Shown piece by piece: positions 54,701 to 62,068 of a DNA stretch of 64,000 bases. The stretch is taken from the NCBI RefSeq assembly GCF_002303925.1, contig NZ_MRCS01000007.1, positions 1-64,000 of the forward strand, written 5' to 3'. Position 1 is the stretch's first letter; each line of letters begins with the position of its first letter. The notes below the pieces were generated by a model. The model made no database searches and was not told the DNA's origin. It worked only from the letters and a program-made list of their open reading frames with translations. Position numbers and translations under genes: made by a program. This stretch comes from Pseudomonas sp. ACN8 (GTDB taxonomy: Bacteria > Pseudomonadota > Gammaproteobacteria > Pseudomonadales > Pseudomonadaceae).

Positions 54701-56247
54701 GCCATCTGCTGGCCTTGAAGGTCGACGATCAGGAGCTGCTCAGCTACCAGCGCGACAACCTGCACCGCGAGATCGCCCGCGATCAGGGCAACGGCCTGCA
54801 ACAGCGCCAAGCCTGGACGCCCAATGGCCAGTTGCGAGAACAAGCCATCGGCACACGCGGCGATGCCCAGCGCCTGGTGGTGCGCAACTACCGACATGAT
54901 GCCGCCGGCCAACTGACCCGCATCGACGACACCCGGCGCGGCGCGCTCAGCTACCGCTATGATCCGTTGGGTCGACTGCTCGCCGCTCAGACCATCAGCG
55001 GCGAAGAGACCTTTGCTTTTGACCCGGCCAGTAACCTGCTGGATCCGCAGGCACCGCGTCGTCCCAATCAATATGCCTCGCCCAAGCTGCTGGACAACCT
55101 GCTGCGCGATTACGTCGGCACCCACTACAGCTACGACGAACGCGGCAACCTCAAGGAGCGTCTGCACAACGGCAAAAAATCTCAGTTCACCTGGGACTTG
55201 TACGACCGCCTGATCAGTTATGAAGACGACCGACTGACCGTCAGCTTCGCCTACGACGCACTGGGCCGACGCCTGTTCAAACTGTCCAAAGCCAAGTACC
55301 ACGACCGCCGCGAAGCCGGACCGATGTGGAACAAGCTGGAGCGTGCCAAGCTCGATGAACAATACGGCTGCGGCTACACCCTCTACGGCTGGGACGGGGA
55401 TGTGCTGGCCTTCGAAAGCCGCAACAACGACAAGCGCGAACGCCTGACCCACTACTTTTTCGAACCGGGCAGTTTTGTGCCGGTGGCGCAGGCAGTGGAG
55501 CAACGCAGCATCCAATTGCTGCCCGAGCCCGTCTATGAGGGCGCTTACGACATCGACCTTGACCCGGTGTGGCAGCACAAATCTAAGCCTGTGAGCTTCA
55601 GCGCCGTAGCGTGGTACCAATGCGACCACCTCGGCACGCCGATGGAGCTGACCGATGAACACGGCGACATCGCCTGGGCCGGCGTCTACAAAGCTTGGGG
55701 TTTAGCCAAGGAACAGCGCAGCGAGACCGCCAAACGGGCGGATGTGCGCAATCCACTGCGCTTTCAAGGCCAGTACTTCGATGTGGAAACCGGGCTGCAC
55801 TACAACCGCTATCGGTACTATGATCCGCAGGTCGGGCGGTTTATTGGCAAGGATCCGATTGGGTTTGCGGGTGGGCTGAATGTCTATGCATATGCACCAA
55901 ACCCGGTGACTTGGATTGATCCGATAGGGCTAGCCAAATTAACACATGCACCGGACTTTGACACCGCAAAAACACAGGCATTCAAGAACGCAGGAATTAC
56001 AAATCCTGATAATGTTACTTTCTCTAAATATGACCCAGTAACTGGCACTGTCGTCGAGTTCAAAGGAGAAGGGGGAGCCAAAGTGGCATATGATGCTCCT
56101 CATGCCGATATGGATCCTGCAAGCGGACACGATAAACCGCACGTAGGTTGGCAAACTGCAGGAAAGCGCGGAAGGTGCGGCTGCGCTGAGCGAGGCAATA
56201 TTACCTATAGCGGCCCACAACATCCACATCGCCCTGACAAGAAGTAG
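51724..56247 (+). CDS. Rhs-family polymorphic toxin, T6SS cargo
   Basis: A 1507-residue Rhs effector. Residues 1-300 have two hydrophobic stretches (about 51-75 and 85-103), suggesting a T6SS prePAAR-independent N-terminal domain, but no PAAR domain. From about 307 come D-P-N-A-C-K-N-C and a DUF6531 start, then the YD-repeat cocoon to about 1385. The core ends with G-R-F-I-G-K-D-P-I-G-F-A-G-G-L-N and the autoproteolysis-type motif D-P-I-G-L at 1399-1403. The released tip of about 104 residues contains E-F-K-G, G-G-A-K-V-A-Y-D, H-D-K-P-H-V-G-W-Q and R-G-N-I; from memory it resembles polymorphic toxin type 47 (a predicted RNase). That family call is tentative. Confidence 0.92.
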   Translation: MTAATARPPQSATAPLNTTSKNDIDAGKEKLDKWLRKLTNDAIGWNAVQTAGAVIPGVGTVFAAIDAIGDLLTLIDGDQNDFLTWVSFGVNVVGLISFPGVGPARLAVRTTLSAVRRNGLPAISTAMLSALEENLNDKTRGALEDFANAIQARLSELLTKIAAEIRKACAAFARMLRSIASEQGQQALAKQAKVGSFFFGPVVGIAAQFMIDDRLLSKAVCQKLLTVASAADSIGLAVAQKVQGLGDPKKIGSIGNLIMALVSSLAARKRRGAQTANASSRQNNQAQAIQGQGPLVTQSTQRKGTHDPNACKNCSLGVPSGTGRSISFATGSETLEHTDFSLPGPFPIEWTRTYRSSLAAFDQGSLGARWITPFSIRIDQHEDGLRYHGYDGRSQRYPDPEISKHHYDPIEEVLLIRTTANTLVVVRGHDSQETFQKQGDRYLLSGITLRSGARIALHYEHQHAGQVVLSDLLTYQDDTQHQHIQTQLDEHGRITALWLMQEGQPQRELAGYDYDEHGDLIAARDEHAAQWNYEYKHHLITRYTDRTGRGINLQWQGEGVDAKAVREWADEGTYDTRLEWDENIRLTYVTNALGQETWYYYDILGYTYRVIYPDGNEEWFYRDDAKNVVRHIHTDGSIDSYAYDDRGNLLQHTRPDGSSVHHAYDDQDQRFKTRDAEGGLWRYDYDQRGNIIETIDPLENKTQYAYNSDNLPILITDANGGSKQLDYNADGQLIRYTDCSGKISQWEYDALGQLSRFTDAEGHVTTYEYRAGQLVRLIHPDKTEEVFERDAEGRLLTHTDALRQRTTWHYNEAGLIQQRQDANGTTLDYRWDRLGQLIELRNENNSTASFKYDPAGRLIKETGFDQQTTHYLYDQGSDQPTRRLDGDRVNEFEYDPLGRLIARHAGHKEGLEWQTETFAYDGNGNLLLAENAACKLQWFYDGAGNNTREHQYLRYLQEPHIAVWKHEYDALNQRFATTRPDGHRVSWLTYGSGHLLALKVDDQELLSYQRDNLHREIARDQGNGLQQRQAWTPNGQLREQAIGTRGDAQRLVVRNYRHDAAGQLTRIDDTRRGALSYRYDPLGRLLAAQTISGEETFAFDPASNLLDPQAPRRPNQYASPKLLDNLLRDYVGTHYSYDERGNLKERLHNGKKSQFTWDLYDRLISYEDDRLTVSFAYDALGRRLFKLSKAKYHDRREAGPMWNKLERAKLDEQYGCGYTLYGWDGDVLAFESRNNDKRERLTHYFFEPGSFVPVAQAVEQRSIQLLPEPVYEGAYDIDLDPVWQHKSKPVSFSAVAWYQCDHLGTPMELTDEHGDIAWAGVYKAWGLAKEQRSETAKRADVRNPLRFQGQYFDVETGLHYNRYRYYDPQVGRFIGKDPIGFAGGLNVYAYAPNPVTWIDPIGLAKLTHAPDFDTAKTQAFKNAGITNPDNVTFSKYDPVTGTVVEFKGEGGAKVAYDAPHADMDPASGHDKPHVGWQTAGKRGRCGCAERGNITYSGPQHPHRPDKK

Positions 56248-56258
56248 GCAGATACGTT

Positions 56259-56681
56259 ATGAACCAAACAAACAGCTCCTCTCTTAAGATGGAAATAGAA
56301 GAAGCTTTAATATTAAATGGACTGGCCGCTCACGAGATAGAGAATAAAGATGAAGTGCTATCAGCAATAGAATCCATCTTTGTCAAAGAGAGACCTAGAG
56401 CGTGGTGGTCATCCTTGACGGCAAAACCAAAAATATACACATACACTGATAACTCAGCATACTTACATATAGCAGAAGTGGCGCCACCTACTACTGACGA
56501 TGTATGGCTAATAGCGGACGAGGACAACGAAGAAAAATTATTATTCAGTCTCCCACTATCAAAAATCAAAAACATTCTGGAGGAATGCCGATACTTCGAG
56601 TATTACATCGTGGACAAAAATTTCACCTGGCTGCTCGCAGAGAATGACCACGGCGACATTCTTGTTTCCAATAACAATTGA
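56259..56681 (+). CDS. Candidate immunity protein to the Rhs toxin
   Basis: A 140-residue acidic protein starting 11 nt after the Rhs stop. No family was recognised. Codon use is clearly more A+T-rich than the Rhs core or vgrG, matching the low-GC toxin tip just upstream; this is the usual sign that a toxin-immunity pair was swapped in as a unit. It has no signal peptide or membrane segment, so it would act in the cytoplasm, consistent with a nuclease-type toxin. Immunity function is inferred from position and composition only. Confidence 0.7.
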   Translation: MNQTNSSSLKMEIEEALILNGLAAHEIENKDEVLSAIESIFVKERPRAWWSSLTAKPKIYTYTDNSAYLHIAEVAPPTTDDVWLIADEDNEEKLLFSLPLSKIKNILEECRYFEYYIVDKNFTWLLAENDHGDILVSNNN

Positions 56682-56720
56682 TCGAACCCTGCCCACTATA
56701 AGAGCAGGAAGGAAAAATCA

Positions 56721-56984
56721 TTGAAGTGTATAGTTCGCCTCGGCGACACCACCGACCACGGCGGCATTGTCACCGAATCCATTCCCCACACGAACCTCAA
56801 CGGCAAGCCCATGGCCGGCAAGGGCCACATGGTGATGTGCCCCTTATGCAAAGGCCCCTTCCCGATCGCCGAAGGCAGCAGAACCTATTCCGTCAACGGC
56901 ATTCCCGTAGCCTTGGATGGCATGAAGACTACCTGTGGTGCCACCCTGATCGCCAGCGGCTCGCGCGGTGCCGTGCATCGCTGA
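56721..56984 (+). CDS. PAAR-domain spike-tip protein
   Basis: An 87-residue PAAR protein: R-L-G-D-T-T-D-H-G-G-I-V near the N-terminus, G-K-G-H-M-V-M-C-P-L-C-K-G, and the C-terminal G-A-T-L-I-A-S-G. His/Cys residues for the tip metal are visible. The start appears to be TTG at 56721, with AGGAAGGA about 6 nt upstream; no in-frame ATG precedes the first conserved strand. It would cap the VgrG trimer. Placing the PAAR gene after the immunity gene, rather than fused to Rhs, means the three cargo parts are separate polypeptides. Confidence 0.85.
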   Translation: MKCIVRLGDTTDHGGIVTESIPHTNLNGKPMAGKGHMVMCPLCKGPFPIAEGSRTYSVNGIPVALDGMKTTCGATLIASGSRGAVHR

Positions 56985-57055
56985 CCGGCGCCCCGCTCTT
57001 TAACAACTGGACGACCCCGGCATTAGCTTGATCGCGCTAAGGCCTTTGCCTGCGA

Positions 57056-57328
57056 AGAGTGGCAGTCCGAATCCTTCGCCTATGACGGCAACGGGAATTT
57101 GCTGCTGGCCGAGAACGCCGCCTGCAAACTGCAATGGTTCTACGACCACGCGGGCAATACCACCCGCGAGCACCAATACCTGCGCTATCTGCAGGAACCG
57201 CACGTAGCCATCTGGAAGCATGAATACGATGCCCTCAACCAGCGCATCGCCACCACCCGCCCGGACGGGCATCGGGTCAGTTGGCTGACCTATGGCAGCG
57301 GCCATCTGCTGGCCTTGAAGGTCGACGA
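57056..57328 (+). pseudogene. Displaced fragment of the Rhs core
   Basis: This 273-bp segment matches 54456-54728 inside the Rhs gene at a constant offset of 2600 bp, without gaps that I could see and with scattered, largely synonymous changes. It encodes YD-repeat sequence (F-A-Y-D-G-N-G-N-L-L-L-A) with no start, no core end and no toxin tip. It stops abruptly where the integrase fragment begins. It is probably the remnant of an older Rhs 3' cassette. Confidence 0.85.
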
Positions 57329-57330
57329 CA

Positions 57331-57459
57331 CCGAAAGCGGAAGTGCCATTGCCTGGCACCCTTGGGGCTGACGAACAACGCAAGCCCACCCGCGTCTTTG
57401 AGGGCGTAGTGCTTAACGGTAGGTTTCGCCTGGCGTACGGCGGTATCGGTCAAGGCCAT
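57331..57459 (-). pseudogene. N-terminal stub of a P4-type tyrosine integrase
   Basis: The first 43 codons of a DUF4102-type integrase: M-A-L-T-D-T-A-V-R-Q-A-K-P, then G-G-L-A-L-F-V-S-P-K-G-A-R-Q-W-H-F-R-F-R, the arm-binding domain. The frame then runs into antisense Rhs sequence and the core and catalytic domains are absent. The start codon faces tRNA-Gly 229 bp away, the usual arrangement for an island integrated at a tRNA 3' end. It is non-functional as an integrase. Confidence 0.85.
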
Positions 57460-57461
57460 GA

Positions 57462-57496
57462 ATACATCTCCCGTCTCGTAGGTCGAGGAGATGTAT
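57462..57496. repeat. Inverted repeat upstream of the integrase stub
   Basis: ATACATCTCC (57462-57471) and its exact complement GGAGATGTAT (57487-57496) are separated by 15 nt, immediately before the integrase start codon. It could be an operator or an accessory recombination site; this is unproven. Confidence 0.5.
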
Positions 57497-57619
57497 ATCG
57501 ATGTCGGACCGGGGCGTTCCACTCAAAAACCGCCGTGCCCGCCACCCGAATTCACTGTACTTAAAGCTGTACTTGAAATTTGGCGCTGGAGATGGCTTTC
57601 GGCAAATCGAACTGGAACG

Positions 57620-57644
57620 AAAAAAGACGCCGAAGCGTCTATTT
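57620..57644 (-). terminator. Intrinsic terminator of the tRNA operon
   Basis: On the minus strand GACGC-TTCG-GCGTC, with a TTCG tetraloop, is followed by a T6 run. It lies 44 nt past the last tRNA-Gly. A second inverted repeat (57650-57659 with 57672-57681) sits between the tRNA and this terminator. Confidence 0.85.
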
Positions 57645-57687
57645 TCAATGATCTACAGACTTCCATGGAACTCTGTAGATCGATATA

Positions 57688-57763
<76 letters not shown>

Positions 57764-57766
57764 AAA

Positions 57767-57842
57767 TGGCGTCCCCTAGGGGACTCGAACCCCTGTTACC
57801 GCCGTGAAAGGGCGGTGTCCTAGGCCACTAGACGAAGGGGAC
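57767..57842 (-). tRNA. tRNA-Glu (TTC), copy 1
   Basis: A 76-nt cloverleaf with encoded CCA. The anticodon loop CTTTCAC gives TTC. The acceptor GTCCCCT pairs with AGGGGAC. It is separated from the downstream tRNA-Gly by 3 nt. Confidence 0.96.
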
Positions 57843-57946
57843 ACGCTACCCGGAACACATGGTGTGTGTTTCGGTGTCCAGAGCCGCATCCGAAGACCTG
57901 GTTCTGGTTTCACTCAGCCCTGCCCGAAAGCAACGCTGTTTAAAAT

Positions 57947-58022
<76 letters not shown>

Positions 58023-58024
58023 AT

Positions 58025-58100
58025 TGGCGTCCCCTAGGGGACTCGAACCCCTGTTACCGCCGTGAAAGGGCGGTGTCCTAGGCCACTAGACGAAGGGGAC
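58025..58100 (-). tRNA. tRNA-Glu (TTC), copy 2
   Basis: Identical over the mature sequence to the tRNA-Glu at 57767, with anticodon TTC. It is first in the operon, 63 nt downstream of the -10 box. Confidence 0.96.
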
Positions 58101-58162
58101 ACACGTACAACATTCACTCCCTGCTTCGTTTCGCTGTGTGCTTTACGCTGCAAGTGGCGCGC

Positions 58163-58191
58163 ATTCTATGGATGGATTGAGATGTCGTCAA
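58163..58191 (-). promoter_or_regulatory. Stable-RNA-type promoter of the tRNA operon
   Basis: On the minus strand TTGACG (complement of 58186-58191) and TAGAAT (complement of 58163-58168) are 17 nt apart. They are followed by a GC-rich discriminator GCGCGCC, a hallmark of promoters under stringent control. Confidence 0.85.
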
Positions 58192-58473
58192 CCCCCTGAT
58201 ATAAATTTATTTAAATCAATGACTTCGCCCTGCTTTTGGACGCCATTGCGGTTTTTCCGCTGCCCGGCGTTTGACGCCTATATTCTGGCACCCGCCAAGG
58301 CGTTATAGTCCACCGGATGATGGCAATCTGTATATCGAGTGCCATCATTTATAGAAGCGGGGCTCCGGCCGATATAAATACAAGCATGTCCGATCCAACC
58401 CGTCGTGCGGGCCTGGGCGCTCAAATGCCAAGTAACCAGACTCCCATGCGTAACCTATAAAGAGGTCTTACCG

Positions 58474-59244
58474 GTGACGCCACTCATGATCACCCTGCTA
58501 GTTGTAGCCGGGATCGCACTGTTGATCGCCATTGGCTACATGAACCATGTGGTGGAAAACAACAAGCTGGAAAAGGCCCGTACCAAGATTGAGCTCAACG
58601 ATCGCCTGCGACGCTGCGGCGAAATCACCGAGACGTTCCCCGGCCAGTTGATGACCCCGGCACTCAAGCTGCTGTTGGCCCGCCTGGAACTCAACGTCTG
58701 CCAGCGCCTGCTCAACCTGGAAAAATCCAGCGCCAACCTCAAGGCACGGATCGCCGAACTGGAGGCCCTTGTCGGCCAGGGTGAATCCATCCCGGTCAAC
58801 AATCCGCCGGCACCGATCCAGACCGAAGCCAAGGCCAAGGATGTCCGCTTCCTGCTCGAAGCTCTGCACGGCCAGATTACCCGCGCGGCACAGGACGGCT
58901 TCTTGCCCCCCAACGAAGCCAAGCGCTGGATCCGTGAAGTGCGCCACATCCTGGTGCTGCTGCACATCGAGTTCTTCAACAACCTCGGCCAGCACTCCCT
59001 GCAACAAAACCAGCCCGGGCAGGCTCGCCTGGCATTCGAGCGCGGCGTGCAATACCTGCGCAAACAACAGGAACCACAGGTCTACGCCGAGCAACTGGAG
59101 TACCTGGAAAAACTCCTGGCTCGCGCCAATGACCAGGTCATGGATCGCATCGCACCGGTCGAAGGCGAGGTCAACCAGTTGACCGAAGGTCTCAAGGACG
59201 TCGAGGCTGACGCGGACTGGAAGAAGAAAGTGATCTACGACTGA
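58474..59244 (+). CDS. Membrane-anchored helical protein of unknown function
   Basis: A 256-residue protein: one N-terminal membrane helix (M-I-T-L-L-V-V-A-G-I-A-L-L-I-A-I-G-Y) followed by a wholly helical cytoplasmic part rich in Leu, Glu and Lys. A coiled-coil stretch lies at about residues 90-115 (L-N-L-E-K-S-S-A-N-L-K-A-R), then a short Pro-rich linker and a TPR-like region near 165-225. I do not recognise a named family. The start is the GTG at 58474 with GAGG 8 nt upstream; an ATG four codons later (58486) is an alternative. It stands alone between the tRNA promoter region and the REPIN array. Confidence 0.82.
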   Translation: MTPLMITLLVVAGIALLIAIGYMNHVVENNKLEKARTKIELNDRLRRCGEITETFPGQLMTPALKLLLARLELNVCQRLLNLEKSSANLKARIAELEALVGQGESIPVNNPPAPIQTEAKAKDVRFLLEALHGQITRAAQDGFLPPNEAKRWIREVRHILVLLHIEFFNNLGQHSLQQNQPGQARLAFERGVQYLRKQQEPQVYAEQLEYLEKLLARANDQVMDRIAPVEGEVNQLTEGLKDVEADADWKKKVIYD

Positions 59245-59259
59245 CCAGCGTAAACCACT

Positions 59260-60000
59260 GTAGGAGCGAGCTTGCTCGCGATGGTCGTTAACGATAGCGC
59301 GTATTTACTGGCTAAACGCGGCGCTCTTGAGTCCATCGCGAGCAGGCTCGCTCCTACAATTTCCTTAACTGAACTGCATTGCTCGCGATGGTCGTTAAGG
59401 AGAACGCGTATTTACTGGCTAAACGCGGCGCTCTTGAGTCCATCGCGAGCAGGCTCGCTCCTACAATTTCCTTAACTGAACTGCATTGCTCGCGATGGTC
59501 GTTAAGGAGAACGCGTGTTTACTGGCTAAACGCGGCGCTCTTGAGTCCATCGCGAGCAGGCTCGCTCCTACAATTTCCTTAACTGAACTGCATTGCTCGC
59601 GATGGTCGTTAAGGAGAACGCGTATTTACTGGCTAAACGCGGCGCTCTTGAGTCCATCGCGAGCAGGCTCGCTCCTACAATTTCCTTAACTGAACTGCAT
59701 TGCTCGCGATGGTCGTTAAGGAGAACGCGTGTTTACTGGCTAAACGCGGCGCTCTTGAGTCCATCGCGAGCAGGCTCGCTCCTACAATTTCCTTAACTGA
59801 ACTGCATTGCTCGCGATGGTCGTTAAGGAGAACGCGTGTTTACTGGCTAAACGCGGCGCTCTTGAGTCCATCGCGAGCAGGCTCGCTCCTACAATTTCCT
59901 TAACTGAACTGCATTGCTCGCGATGGTCGTTAAGGAGAACGCGTATTTACTGGCTAAACGCGGCGCTCTTGAGTCCATCGCGAGCAGGCTCGCTCCTACA
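59260..60000. repeat. Tandem array of seven 107-bp REPIN-derived units
   Basis: Copies begin at about 59273, 59380, 59487, 59594, 59701, 59808 and 59915. The first has the complete left REP arm (GTAGGAGCGAGCTTGCTCGC from 59260). The others keep only GCTCGCGATGG of it, followed by the shared centre and the full right arm ATCGCGAGCAGGCTCGCTCC, and joined by the spacer AATTTCCTTAACTGAACTGC plus ATT. Copies 2-7 are nearly identical; one site alternates A/G (A, A, G, A, G, G, A across copies 1-7). The small open frames in each unit are by-products. The last unit ends inside the stop codon region of the chemoreceptor gene. Confidence 0.97.
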
Positions 60001-61960
60001 GCCTGAAATGCCCCACCATCCCCTTCAGTTCAACCCCCAGTTGCGCCAGCTGAATACTGGACGCGGCATTGCCCTGCATCGCCAGCGATGACTGATCGGC
60101 ACTGGCGCGAATACTGGTGACACTTCGATTGATCTCCTCGGCCACCGAGCTCTGCTCCTCGGCCGCCGCGGCGATCTGCTGGTTCATCTGCTGGATCAAC
60201 GACACCGCCGCCGCAATGCTTCCCAGCGCACTTTCGGTCTGCAAGGCATCGCTGACCGCCAGCTTCACCAGCTCGCCACTGCTCTGGATCTGCTGCACCG
60301 ACGACTGCGCCGCCAAGCGCAAGGCGCTGACCAGGCGCTCGATTTCCTCGGTCGATTGCTGGGTTCGCTTGGCCAGTGCACGCACTTCATCGGCCACCAC
60401 CGCAAAGCCCCTGCCCTGCTCGCCGGCCCGGGCCGCCTCGATCGCCGCGTTCAATGCCAGCAGGTTGGTCTGCTCCGCCACGCTTTTGATCACACTCAAA
60501 ACCGTGCCGATGTTCTGGATTTCCGCACTCAGGCTTTCGATACTCGAACTGGCCGAGGTGGCCGAATCCGCCAACTGCTCGATCCGCGCCATGCTCTGGC
60601 GCACCACCTGCTGACCACTTTCAACCTTGCCGTCAGCCGTTTGCGCGGCCAGCGCCGCCTCCTCTGCATTGCGTGCGACATCATGCACCGTGGCCGTCAT
60701 CTGATTCATTGCGGTGGCGACCTGTTCGGTTTCCTCCTTCTGGGTGCTGACTTCGAGGTTGGTCTGTTCAGTCACCGCCGACAACGATTGGGCGGAAGTC
60801 GCCAACTGTTCGATACCCGACTGCAAGCCGCTGACTATATGGCTGAGCCCCGCGCCCATTTGCTGCATTGCCTGCATCAACTGACCGATCTCGTCGCGGC
60901 GGGTCACGTCGATGGTCGCACTCAAATCCCCCGAGGCAATCTGTTGCGCCACCTGAATCACGCTACGCAGCGGCGCCACGATCAACCGGGTGATGAACCA
61001 AGCGGCAACCAGCCCAACCAGCAAGGCCAACGCGGAAGAGCCAATGATCAGCAGCGAGTTCTTTTTCAGTTCAGCCTGCATCGCCAGGTCTTGCGCGACA
61101 TAAGCCTGATCCACCCGCTCGACCACCTGGGCTGCGCGTTGATGCAATTGTTGATAGACGGTTTTTTCCTGCTCCAGCAGGCCGGTGTACTCGGCGAGCT
61201 TGTCACTGAAACTGGCAATATGGCCTGTCACCTCATTGAGGACGGTCTGGTAACCCTCATCCTTGACCGTAGTCTTGAGCTGCTCGGCCTGGGCCAGTGC
61301 CTGGCTGGCCTGTTCGATCTTGCCCTGCCCGGCGCTGTCATCACCTTTGCGGCTTTGATCCAGACGCACGCGGGCTTCATTCATGGCTTGCAGCATCAAG
61401 CGTGAAACCTGACTGACCTGGCTGGCCTGTTCGATGAATTGCGCACCGTCCTTGCCTTCGGATTCTTTCAACGTATAGGCGCCGTCATCGGCGAGCCCGG
61501 ACTGCAATACATCAAGATTGTTGGCCACGCTGGACACCGACCAACTGGCCATTTCCAGGGCCAGGTCCTTGGCCTGGGTGAGCGAGACAAACTCGTCGAA
61601 GGCCTTGCGATAGGCCCCCAGGGACTGTTCGACATCATTCATCACCGGCACGTTGGCCGCAGACGCGGCCTTGAGCTGGCCGGCCAGGGCGATCAAGCCA
61701 TCGACACCCTCATGCAGGGTATCGACGGTTTTTGGATTGCCATGCAAGGCGTACTCCTGCTCCAGTAGCCGCACCTTGAGCAAACCGCTGTTGAGCGATG
61801 ACATTTGCTTGAGCCCGTCGAAGCGCTGGCTGATGGTTTGCAGGGACCAAACGCCAATGCCCGCTACCAGCGCAGTCAACAACAGCACCAGGACAAACCC
61901 GACACCCAGTTTTTTCGCCATACCGAGGTTGGCAAAACGTCCTTGCACGGCCGAATTCAT
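59996..61960 (-). CDS. Methyl-accepting chemotaxis protein with a long periplasmic sensor
   Basis: A 654-residue chemoreceptor. TM1 is at about residues 14-37 ([14 protein letters not shown]) and TM2 near 300-325 ([17 protein letters not shown]). The all-helical periplasmic region of about 260 residues is of HBM size (McpS-like receptors for organic acids), inferred from length and helicity only. HAMP and the signalling domain follow; the hairpin tip is intact ([19 protein letters not shown]). The start ATG at 61960 is chosen because M-N-S-A-V-Q-G-R leads directly into TM1. The TAG stop lies in the terminal CTAC of the REP array. Confidence 0.92.
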   Translation of the reverse strand: MNSAVQGRFANLGMAKKLGVGFVLVLLLTALVAGIGVWSLQTISQRFDGLKQMSSLNSGLLKVRLLEQEYALHGNPKTVDTLHEGVDGLIALAGQLKAASAANVPVMNDVEQSLGAYRKAFDEFVSLTQAKDLALEMASWSVSSVANNLDVLQSGLADDGAYTLKESEGKDGAQFIEQASQVSQVSRLMLQAMNEARVRLDQSRKGDDSAGQGKIEQASQALAQAEQLKTTVKDEGYQTVLNEVTGHIASFSDKLAEYTGLLEQEKTVYQQLHQRAAQVVERVDQAYVAQDLAMQAELKKNSLLIIGSSALALLVGLVAAWFITRLIVAPLRSVIQVAQQIASGDLSATIDVTRRDEIGQLMQAMQQMGAGLSHIVSGLQSGIEQLATSAQSLSAVTEQTNLEVSTQKEETEQVATAMNQMTATVHDVARNAEEAALAAQTADGKVESGQQVVRQSMARIEQLADSATSASSSIESLSAEIQNIGTVLSVIKSVAEQTNLLALNAAIEAARAGEQGRGFAVVADEVRALAKRTQQSTEEIERLVSALRLAAQSSVQQIQSSGELVKLAVSDALQTESALGSIAAAVSLIQQMNQQIAAAAEEQSSVAEEINRSVTSIRASADQSSLAMQGNAASSIQLAQLGVELKGMVGHFRL

Positions 61961-62068
61961 TGCACTTAGTCCCCTGCCAAAGTCTGTAGACGCAGATTCG
62001 CAACGGGCCAGTGGCAACACAAGGCTCTGGCGCCGGAATAATGGCAAAAAGCTACGTCAACGTCGTTT

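Noticed and set aside
53218..55662. An 814-codon antisense frame inside the Rhs gene
   Set aside because: The YD-repeat coding strand is repetitive and keeps the opposite frame open; the translation has no recognisable domain.
59260..60000. CRISPR array
   Set aside because: The whole 107-bp unit repeats including its spacer; there are no short repeats with unique spacers and no cas genes.
59272..60091. Repeated 67-codon frames, one per 107-bp unit
   Set aside because: Each is identical by descent with the repeat, lies in REP palindromes, lacks a ribosome-binding site, and the period is not a multiple of three, so no continuous repeat protein exists.
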